From an uncultured Saprospiraceae bacterium (GTDB lineage: Bacteria > Bacteroidota > Bacteroidia > Chitinophagales > Saprospiraceae), in contig CAKUWM010000063.1 of NCBI GenBank assembly GCA_934699305.1, positions 1 through 11,794 on the forward strand: 11,794 bases of DNA. Reading direction: 5' to 3'. The notes beneath the pieces are model-generated. The model saw only the letters and a list, made by a program, of their open reading frames with translations. It did no database searches and was not told the DNA's origin. The translations under genes were made by a program, and so were the position numbers. The number at the start of each line of letters is the position of its first letter. Positions within the stretch are counted from its first letter, which is position 1. Below, piece by piece: positions 1 through 5,905 of the stretch.

Positions 1-680
1 CTAACACCCTGAGACTCAGTAATTGCCATTTTTATTTTCATACCATGTTCAAGATAGCGTAGGCATTCAATCATTTCCTGATCTTCTAAAATACTATTGG
101 GTAGAAGGTCAATTTTATTTAATGCAGATGCTCTATAGCCGTAAATACCGATATGTCGATAGAAGATCTTTTTACTTTGTTCATTCCTTCTGTATGGAAT
201 TGGGCTTCGTGAAAAATAAAGTGCTTCACCTTTAGATGTCGTCACTACCTTAACAATATTGGGATTGACTATTTGGGCATCTTCGGTGATGAGTGTCATT
301 GGAGATACAATATCTATTTCTTCAGTGACATCTTCTTTAAAAATATCAATTAAGGACCTAAGTATGGAGCTTTGAACAAAGGGCTCATCCCCTTGAACAT
401 TGAAAATGATTGGAAAATCTAAGGTTTTGGCAATTTCACTTATTCTGGATGTTCCATTTTCATGATCATATTTACTCATATATGCAATACCGCCATTCTG
501 AGTTATTTCAGAATAAATATCTATATGATTGCAAACTACGCCCACATGGTCAAAAAGCCCTGTTGCTTTCATATTATCATGAACATGAAGAATTATTGAC
601 TTACCACCGATTTTTTGTAGTAATTTGCCCGGAAAGCGTGTGGATTCAAGTCGAGCAGGAATCAATGCGGCTATTTTCAT
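1..680 (-). CDS. kdsB: 3-deoxy-manno-octulosonate cytidylyltransferase (CMP-Kdo synthetase), partial at 3' end
   Basis: KdsB activates Kdo with CTP to CMP-Kdo in the cytoplasm, the donor for the inner core of lipopolysaccharide. I translated the minus strand from the ATG at 680-678 and the frame stays open to the window edge, giving 226 residues of a family that is usually about 245 long, so only a short C-terminal piece is missing. Seen in the sequence: the N-terminal nucleotide-binding motif IPARLESTRFPGK (residues 7-19), HENGTSRI (73-80), NVQGDEPF (94-101) with the metal-binding Asp, the YFSRSPIPYRR segment near 160, HIGIYGYR, and LEDQEMIECLRYLEHG close to the edge. These follow the KdsB family in order. 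The start lies 13 bp after the stop of the NUDIX gene on the same strand, so the two are probably co-transcribed. No Shine-Dalgarno site is visible, which is usual in Bacteroidota. Confidence 0.95.
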   Translation of the reverse strand, partial: MKIAALIPARLESTRFPGKLLQKIGGKSIILHVHDNMKATGLFDHVGVVCNHIDIYSEITQNGGIAYMSKYDHENGTSRISEIAKTLDFPIIFNVQGDEPFVQSSILRSLIDIFKEDVTEEIDIVSPMTLITEDAQIVNPNIVKVVTTSKGEALYFSRSPIPYRRNEQSKKIFYRHIGIYGYRASALNKIDLLPNSILEDQEMIECLRYLEHGMKIKMAITESQGV

Positions 681-693
681 ATTTTTATAAATC

Positions 694-1317
694 TTAATCA
701 ACTCTTTGCAATATATCGATAATATTGTTAAAAACGGGTTTACATTCCCGGAGAAAAGTTGGAATAGGAAGCCAAACTCCATCATCAATGTCTTCTTCGC
801 GTTGGACTTTTACAGGTTGTTTGTGTGTTTTCATTTTAAACCAAATGGTTTTTTTTAAATAATAATTTCCATTTTTTTGGGTTTTAAACAAGTGAAATGT
901 CTCACCTATTTCACCTATAAGTTCTAATCCTGAAATACCGGTTTCCTCTTCAACTTCGCGAATAGCTGTCTTCTCGATATTTTCACCCGGGTCTTGTTTT
1001 CCTTTAGGTAAGTCCCAAAAACCTCTTCTATATATAAAGAGAACTTCATTTAGTTCGTTGAATACCACACCTCCACCGGCATATATGACTTTTATCTCAG
1101 ACTTTAAATCTTTTAAAATATTTTCAGGCTGATGAGCAAATATATAAATAGCATCAAAAGAGTAGGGTGGTTCACACAATTTGATCATTTGGTGCAATGA
1201 TGCTGATTTGCCAAGATAGGGGATGATGAGGGTTTTATTACTAGGATTACGGATATTAGTAACCAATTCACTTTTAAGTAGAGTTACAGGTATCTCGTTG
1301 ATATAAATTTTATACAT
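694..1317 (-). CDS. NUDIX hydrolase with N-terminal extension
   Basis: This 207-residue protein has a complete NUDIX box at residues 106-128 (G106-x5-E112-x7-R120-E-V-E-E-E-T-G-I). The Glu residues of REVEEE bind the divalent metal used to cleave a nucleoside-diphosphate-linked substrate. It is preceded by GGGVVFNE and FWDLPKGK, the usual strand and lead-in to the box. Roughly the first 75 residues are not part of the NUDIX fold and I do not recognise them. The substrate cannot be read from sequence. Neighbours are kdsB, 13 bp downstream on the same strand, and pyrE, divergent with 20 bp between start codons. The link to pyrimidine or nucleotide-sugar metabolism is suggestive only. The ATG at 1317 is accepted because a TAnnTTTG-type box lies just upstream on this strand (1331-1338). 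Confidence 0.9.
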   Translation of the reverse strand: MYKIYINEIPVTLLKSELVTNIRNPSNKTLIIPYLGKSASLHQMIKLCEPPYSFDAIYIFAHQPENILKDLKSEIKVIYAGGGVVFNELNEVLFIYRRGFWDLPKGKQDPGENIEKTAIREVEEETGISGLELIGEIGETFHLFKTQKNGNYYLKKTIWFKMKTHKQPVKVQREEDIDDGVWLPIPTFLRECKPVFNNIIDILQRVD

Positions 1318-1320
1318 TTG
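1313..1320 (+). promoter_or_regulatory. predicted -7 box TACATTTG for pyrE
   Basis: TACATTTG matches the Bacteroidota -7 consensus TAnnTTTG exactly and ends 17 bp before the pyrE start codon, giving a short leader of about 11-13 nt. It contains the NUDIX start codon on the other strand. No clear TTG-type -33 element is seen at the proper spacing, so support rests on the -7 box and its position. Confidence 0.4.
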
Positions 1321-1330
1321 ATGTTAATTC

Positions 1331-1338
1331 CAAAATTA
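1331..1338 (-). promoter_or_regulatory. predicted -7 box TAATTTTG for the NUDIX-kdsB pair
   Basis: Read on the minus strand this is TAATTTTG, a full match to TAnnTTTG, ending 13 bp before the NUDIX start codon. It overlaps the first base of the pyrE start codon. Candidate TTTG -33 elements lie at 1354-1357 (15-bp spacer) and 1365-1368 (26-bp spacer); neither spacing is ideal. Confidence 0.4.
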
Positions 1339-1967
1339 TGGTTGACTATAAAACAAAAATAGCGCAAAAGCTCCTGCAAATTAACGCAATTAATCTTAAT
1401 TATGATGAGCCTTTCACGTGGGCATCTGGAATAAAATCTCCAATTTATTGTGATAACAGAAAGAGTCTAAGTGATATTGAGACACGGAATTTAATTTGTC
1501 AAGGATTTGTGGAGGCTTCCAAAGGATTTGCTTCATTTGATGTTGTCGCCGGTGTTGCAACGGGTGGTATCGCCCATGGTATGTTGTTGGCGGATCGATT
1601 AGAAGTGCCATTTGTATATGTCAGGACTTCAGCCAAGTCGCACGGATTAAAGAATGCTGTTGAGGGTCACCTGTCAGTTGGTCAACGTGTTTTAGTAGTG
1701 GAAGACTTGATCTCTACCGGCGGGAGTAGCTATCAGGCAATAGAGTCGCTTAATGAGGCTGGAGCAAAAGTGATTGGGATGGTGGCAATATTTTCTTATG
1801 GTTTCGATGAGTCTAAAGATTTATTTGCAAGACACCAGATTCCGGTTGCAACCCTATCAAATTATGATGTTTTAATAGAAGTTGCAAAGGATGCCCACAT
1901 GATTCGGGTAGATCAAGTTAAAGGTTTGAAGGAATGGAAGAGAGATCCCAAATCCTGGAGACAATAG
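1338..1967 (+). CDS. pyrE: orotate phosphoribosyltransferase
   Basis: PyrE transfers the ribose-5-phosphate of PRPP to orotate, forming orotidine 5'-monophosphate in de novo UMP synthesis. The 209-residue product is of normal family length. Visible motifs in order: FTWASGIKSPIYCDNR (residues 26-41, orotate-side loop), VVAGVATGGIAHG (69-81), the flexible catalytic loop KSHGLKN (100-106), and the PRPP-binding signature VLVVEDLISTGGS (118-130) with its acidic pair. The ATG at 1338 is the only in-frame start close to a promoter-like box (1313-1320). It diverges from the NUDIX gene. The M42 peptidase gene starts 70 bp downstream on the same strand but has its own promoter. Confidence 0.97.
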   Translation: MVDYKTKIAQKLLQINAINLNYDEPFTWASGIKSPIYCDNRKSLSDIETRNLICQGFVEASKGFASFDVVAGVATGGIAHGMLLADRLEVPFVYVRTSAKSHGLKNAVEGHLSVGQRVLVVEDLISTGGSSYQAIESLNEAGAKVIGMVAIFSYGFDESKDLFARHQIPVATLSNYDVLIEVAKDAHMIRVDQVKGLKEWKRDPKSWRQ

Positions 1968-2000
1968 TTTGGATTGGGAATAAAAATTGTATTACCTTCG
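1968..2000 (+). promoter_or_regulatory. Bacteroidota-type promoter for the M42 peptidase gene
   Basis: A TTTG -33 element (1968-1971) directly follows the pyrE stop codon. A 21-bp spacer then leads to TACCTTCG (1993-2000), five of six fixed positions of TAnnTTTG. The start codon at 2038 would leave a leader of about 30 nt. Both elements and their spacing fit the Bacteroidota primary sigma factor, so this is the best-formed promoter in the window. Confidence 0.55.
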
Positions 2001-2037
2001 TAAACTTTTTTTTAAAAACAGATTAATATTATAGATT

Positions 2038-3120
2038 ATGTCTGAAGTACAACAGTCTGATCACCTTAATTTTTTATTTAGTTATATGAATAATGCCTCT
2101 CCAACGGGTTTTGAAATGGAAGGTCAAAAAATATGGACTAATTATATTTCACCATTTGTTGATGAAATCAGGTCAGATTATTACGGAACAGCCTATGGCA
2201 TAATCAATCCGGATCATCCATATAAAGTTGTCGTAGAAGCTCATGCAGATGAAATATCATGGTTTGTCAATTATATCAATGATGATGGATTTATTTATGT
2301 CATTCGGAATGGAGGCTCAGATCATATCATTGCCCCTTCTATGCGCGTTAATATACATACACCCGGTGGGATTGTAAAGGGAGTCTTTGGCTGGCCTGCT
2401 ATTCATACAAGAAGAGGGAAGAATCTGGATATGGCTCCGGCATTGGACAATATTTGTATTGATATTGGAGCAGGCTCTAAAGCTGAGGTTTTAGAAAGAG
2501 GTATTCATGTCGGATGTGTAGTTACCTACCAAGATGAATTTTCAGAACTTGGGAGTAAATATTATTGTGGTCGTGCTTTAGATAATCGGATGGGAGGATA
2601 TTGTATCGCTCAGGTGGCGCGACTTATTGCATCCCATAAAATAGACATTCCATTTGGCCTTTATTTTGTCAATTCGGTTCAAGAAGAAATTGGTTTAAGA
2701 GGGGCAGAGATGATAGCAAATACAATAAAACCCAATGTCGCCATCGTTACTGATGTAACGCATGATACCCGCACACCTATGATTAATAAGGTTGAGCAAG
2801 GAGATGTGGCCAGTGGCGCAGGACCTGCATTGACTTATGCTCCTTCCATTCATAATAAACTCCAGGCTATCGTCATAGAAGCGGCAAAAGAGGCGGGAAT
2901 ACCAATTCAACTTTCAGCTGCCTCACGAAGTACAGGTACGGATACGGATGCATTTGCTTATTCTAATGGAGGAATACCAAGTACTCTCATATCTTTGCCA
3001 TTGAGGTATATGCATACCACAGTAGAAATGGCACATAAAGATGATATCGAAAATATTATTCAACTTATTTATAAAACCATTTTACGATTGGATCCGTTAT
3101 TTGATTATAAGTATTTTTGA
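2038..3120 (+). CDS. M42-family metallo-aminopeptidase
   Basis: This is a cytosolic di-metal aminopeptidase of peptidase family M42 (glutamyl aminopeptidase/endoglucanase M/FrvX type), which trims N-terminal residues from peptides and usually forms large dodecameric shells. The 360-residue length is normal. The expected metal and catalytic residues are present in family order: VVVEAHADEISW (H69, D71), GRALDNRMGG (D182), NSVQEEIGLRGA (E216 catalytic base, E217), IVTDVTHD (D239) and LRYMHTTVE (H326). The insertion between roughly residues 90 and 175 corresponds to the PDZ-like oligomerisation domain. There is no signal peptide. It stands alone behind its own promoter and converges with the acyltransferase operon. 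The exact peptide specificity cannot be told. Confidence 0.92.
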   Translation: MSEVQQSDHLNFLFSYMNNASPTGFEMEGQKIWTNYISPFVDEIRSDYYGTAYGIINPDHPYKVVVEAHADEISWFVNYINDDGFIYVIRNGGSDHIIAPSMRVNIHTPGGIVKGVFGWPAIHTRRGKNLDMAPALDNICIDIGAGSKAEVLERGIHVGCVVTYQDEFSELGSKYYCGRALDNRMGGYCIAQVARLIASHKIDIPFGLYFVNSVQEEIGLRGAEMIANTIKPNVAIVTDVTHDTRTPMINKVEQGDVASGAGPALTYAPSIHNKLQAIVIEAAKEAGIPIQLSAASRSTGTDTDAFAYSNGGIPSTLISLPLRYMHTTVEMAHKDDIENIIQLIYKTILRLDPLFDYKYF

Positions 3121-3159
3121 TAAAATTGGAAAAATAGAAATCTTTATTATTGACGTTGG

Positions 3160-3312
3160 TTACGCGCATTCCGGAGTTAATGTGATTTTATAAAGCTTTA
3201 TGATAGGTGAATCCATATTCTTCTTAAAGGCAAAGTGTTGTCCGTAAAAAATATATTGCCAACTTTTTACTGTGATGAAACCCAAATAGTCACGAAAAAA
3301 ATAAATCCCCAT
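3160..3312 (-). CDS. possible small protein, 50 codons, unrecognised
   Basis: In the 236-bp gap between the convergent M42 and acyltransferase genes, the minus strand has an ATG at 3312-3310 and an open frame of 50 codons ending with TAA at 3162-3160. The product begins MGIYFFRDYLGF and ends LYKITLTPECA. It is rich in aromatic residues (Phe, Tyr, Trp) and Lys, with no membrane span or motif that I recognise. It begins 44 bp after the acyltransferase stop in the same direction, so it could be the last gene of that operon or a remnant of a longer gene. An in-frame TAA lies at 3345-3343 upstream. Chance remains plausible at this length and base composition. Confidence 0.3.
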   Translation of the reverse strand: MGIYFFRDYLGFITVKSWQYIFYGQHFAFKKNMDSPIIKLYKITLTPECA

Positions 3313-3356
3313 GATATTGGTATTCAGCTTGTTGTGATTTGGTTAGATGTAATGTG

Positions 3357-4253
3357 TTAGCTTTTAAGCGAACGCAACACATAATCTTCCGGTTTTTTAC
3401 GTTTCCATCTTTTATGGCTCCATAGCCAAAAAGGCGGATTTTCCCTGATGTCATTTTCTAAAAGATGGGTTATATCCTCTGTAATCTTTCCTTCGTCCAT
3501 CTTTGATGGATCTTTACAAACCTCTATCAAATTCAATGTGTAATATCCTCTTTTAACTTTTAAAATCTGACCATAATAGACGGGCATATTATATTTATGG
3601 GCATATTTTTCGACACCAAGCAAAATGCCGGTTTCCTGATTGAGAAATTGCATCCAGTATGCATTATAAGCGTTGCTGGGCGATTGATCAAATCCGAAAA
3701 TAGTAGCTGTTATTTGATCTTTATTATGATTTAGAAAATGACCGATTTGTTTTGTTGGTATCAACTTTAGACCATTCTTTCCTCTGGTCTCTTTCATTTT
3801 ATCATCAAAAAATTTATTGTTTAATGGGCTGTAGATAGCCACGGTTTGAAAAGGTATAAATTCGCTTATGGTAATGGCAAACAATTCCCAGTTATTGTAA
3901 TGGCCTCCTGCAATGATTACATTTTTACCCTCTTTGAAGGAATCATTTATATTGCCTAAATTTCCCATTTTCATGTGTTTGAGAGCATCCTCTTTCGAAA
4001 TGGTAAAATACTTTAGGCTCTCGACGATCAGGTCACAAAAGTGCTTATAAAAAGCTCTAACAATAAAATTTTTCTCTTTCTCGGACTTTTCTGGAAAAGA
4101 ACGATATATATTCCCTTTAATTACTTTTTTTCTATATCCGGTATAGTAGAAAATAGGAAATAGAAGATCTGATATCAGATACAATACCCGCATGGGTAAA
4201 AGTGATATGGGTATAAGGAAACAGTAATATAATAAACCGGTTAACAGATGCAT
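3357..4253 (-). CDS. LpxL/HtrB-type lipid A (lysophospholipid) acyltransferase
   Basis: The 298-residue product belongs to the lysophospholipid/lipid A acyltransferase family, whose members transfer an acyl chain from acyl-ACP to a lipid A precursor at the inner face of the inner membrane. The catalytic HX4E motif is visible as GGHYNNWE (H118, E123). It is followed by FGFDQSPSNAYNAYW (187-200) and by LLGVEKYAHKYNMPVYYGQ, matching the family's acceptor-site region. Residues 2-38 are hydrophobic and form the N-terminal membrane anchor, and the C-terminal part has PFWLWSHKRWKRKKPED, typical of LpxL relatives. The gene is last in the tight minus-strand block, 11 bp after the regulator gene. Bacteroidota have several paralogues, some acting on ornithine or other aminolipids, so the acceptor is uncertain. 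Confidence 0.88.
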   Translation of the reverse strand: MHLLTGLLYYCFLIPISLLPMRVLYLISDLLFPIFYYTGYRKKVIKGNIYRSFPEKSEKEKNFIVRAFYKHFCDLIVESLKYFTISKEDALKHMKMGNLGNINDSFKEGKNVIIAGGHYNNWELFAITISEFIPFQTVAIYSPLNNKFFDDKMKETRGKNGLKLIPTKQIGHFLNHNKDQITATIFGFDQSPSNAYNAYWMQFLNQETGILLGVEKYAHKYNMPVYYGQILKVKRGYYTLNLIEVCKDPSKMDEGKITEDITHLLENDIRENPPFWLWSHKRWKRKKPEDYVLRSLKS

Positions 4254-4264
4254 GTTCTGGTCTA

Positions 4265-4777
4265 TTAATGTTCCATTTTTATTAAGGTTTCCATCATATT
4301 TTCTTGATCAATATTGAGTATGGAATCCAAGGCATTGTCAATAAGTGAGCTAATTACTTTTATATCGGTGACTACTTTGACAAATTCAGTAGAATCAGCG
4401 CAATTGGCTTGTTGGTGATCAACCTTTTGTATTAAATCGATGATGGGATCTAATTCTCGTCTTTTTCTATTTATTATAATTTGCCTAAATACAGTTAGCA
4501 TGTCTTTTTCAGCAAAATAGTAATCTTTTCGACCGGAAGTATTTTGACATTTATACACCAATCCCCATTCTACCAATTCTCTTAAATGTGTATTTACTCC
4601 ACCACTTGAAATTTCAAGCTCCTCAATAATACATGGCGCACTTAAAGGTTTTGGACTAATGATTAATAAGGCGTGTACCTGAGCCATACTCTTACATATC
4701 CCCCAAAAACCACTTATACGACCCCAATTTTCGATGAATTCCTTTTTAGTTGCTAAAAACTCTGAACTACACCCCAT
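4265..4777 (-). CDS. GbsR/MarR-family winged-helix transcriptional regulator
   Basis: The 170-residue protein matches the GbsR-type branch of MarR regulators. It has FIENWGRISGFWG (residues 14-26), AQVHALLIISPKPLSA (32-47), a helix-turn-helix around 48-72 (IIEELEISSGGVNTHLREL), then WGLVYKC and the wing GRKDYYFAEKD (82-92), followed by an amphipathic C-terminal helix that probably dimerises. Such proteins usually repress neighbouring genes by binding palindromic operators; the family is named for GbsR, the choline-sensing repressor of glycine betaine synthesis. No ligand can be assigned here. It lies 18 bp after gcvT and 11 bp before the acyltransferase, so it is probably co-transcribed with both. 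Autoregulation through the TTTAC/GTAAA sites at 8014-8051 is a hypothesis. Confidence 0.85.
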   Translation of the reverse strand: MGCSSEFLATKKEFIENWGRISGFWGICKSMAQVHALLIISPKPLSAPCIIEELEISSGGVNTHLRELVEWGLVYKCQNTSGRKDYYFAEKDMLTVFRQIIINRKRRELDPIIDLIQKVDHQQANCADSTEFVKVVTDIKVISSLIDNALDSILNIDQENMMETLIKMEH

Positions 4778-4795
4778 CCTCCGATTTTTTAATTA

Positions 4796-5893
4796 TTACA
4801 ACTGTATTATTGGTAATTTAACGATTGTTGCTTCAAAAAGTTTATTGTTTATTTCTATATGAATTTGCGTTCCCGGCTTTGAATGCGATGTTTTGACGTA
4901 TCCAAGTCCAATGGGGTATCCAAGCGATGGCGACATCGTTCCTGAAGTGACGACACCTATTTCTTCACCTTCTGATGTTAAGATACGATATCCATGACGT
5001 GGAACTCGTCTGTCTTTCAACTCAAAACCAATTAATTTTCTGGATAACCCTTCAGCTTTCTGGGCTTCAAATAGTTCGGAGGAGTTGAATTTACCTTTTT
5101 TTAACTTGGTTATCCATCCTAATCCTGCTTCCAAAGGAGATGTCGTTTCGTCAATATCATTTCCATACAAGCAGAATCCCATTTCCATTCGAAGAGTATC
5201 TCTCGCTCCCAATCCTGCAGGCATTATTCCGTATTCTTTACCTTCCTCCATCAGTTTATCCCACAATAATTCAACGTCTTCATTTTTGCAATAAAGTTCA
5301 AACCCTCCGGAACCGGTATATCCTGTCGCTGATACTATGACTTCATTAATGCCGGCAACTGTTCCGATTTTAAAGTGATAATACGGAATTTCAGAAAGAT
5401 TAATATTGGTTAGTTTTTGTAAAGTGTCTATTGCCTTAGGCCCTTGTAAAGCTAATAAAGCAGTTGCATCCGATTGGTTCTCTATATACACATCCACATT
5501 TTTAAAAGATTGTATCCACTCCCAATCTTTTGCCATGTTCCCTGCATTGACCACCAACAAATAGTTTTTAACTCCGTCCTTATCTTCCATGCGATATACC
5601 AGCAAATCATCTACAATTCCGCCATTGGTATTGGGAAAACATGAATATTGAATACTTCCGGACTGGAGTGCACTTACATCATTGGAAGTAATCTTTTGTA
5701 AAAGAGCTTCTGCATCCTTCCCGGATACCCAAAATTCACCCATGTGGCTTACATCAAATAATCCCACACCCTGTCGAACAGCTAAATGCTCATCAATGAT
5801 GCTTTTGTAGGAAATTGGCATGTTATAACCTGCAAATTCAGCCATTTTGGCTCCTAATCCTATATGCTTGGAAGTAAGAGGAGTTTCTTTCAT
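4796..5893 (-). CDS. gcvT: aminomethyltransferase, glycine cleavage system T protein
   Basis: GcvT takes the aminomethyl group from the lipoyl arm of the H protein, transfers the methylene to tetrahydrofolate and releases ammonia. The 365-residue length is typical of bacterial GcvT. Diagnostic segments run in order: the N-terminal LTSKHIGLGAKMAEFAGYNMP, DEHLAVRQGVGLFDVSHMGE (residues 34-53), GGIVDDLLVYR (91-101) with the Asp pair that includes the folate-contacting catalytic residue, VVNAGN (114-119), GYTGSGGFELY, and PAGLGARDTLRMEMGFCLYG. No key residue appears lost. The genes for the P and H proteins are not in the window. The start is 12 bp downstream of the HEAT/cyclophilin gene, so transcription probably arrives from its promoter. 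Confidence 0.96.
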   Translation of the reverse strand: MKETPLTSKHIGLGAKMAEFAGYNMPISYKSIIDEHLAVRQGVGLFDVSHMGEFWVSGKDAEALLQKITSNDVSALQSGSIQYSCFPNTNGGIVDDLLVYRMEDKDGVKNYLLVVNAGNMAKDWEWIQSFKNVDVYIENQSDATALLALQGPKAIDTLQKLTNINLSEIPYYHFKIGTVAGINEVIVSATGYTGSGGFELYCKNEDVELLWDKLMEEGKEYGIMPAGLGARDTLRMEMGFCLYGNDIDETTSPLEAGLGWITKLKKGKFNSSELFEAQKAEGLSRKLIGFELKDRRVPRHGYRILTSEGEEIGVVTSGTMSPSLGYPIGLGYVKTSHSKPGTQIHIEINNKLFEATIVKLPIIQL

Positions 5894-5905
5894 GTTATGT
5901 TTATT

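Noticed and set aside
23..697. Two plus-strand frames (23-235 and 410-697)
   Set aside because: They lie antisense to kdsB, whose motifs and order are unmistakable; their products resemble no protein.
3190..3201. ATAAAGCTTTAT palindrome as a terminator for the convergent genes
   Set aside because: It has no loop and no flanking T-run, and such short palindromes are common in AT-rich DNA.
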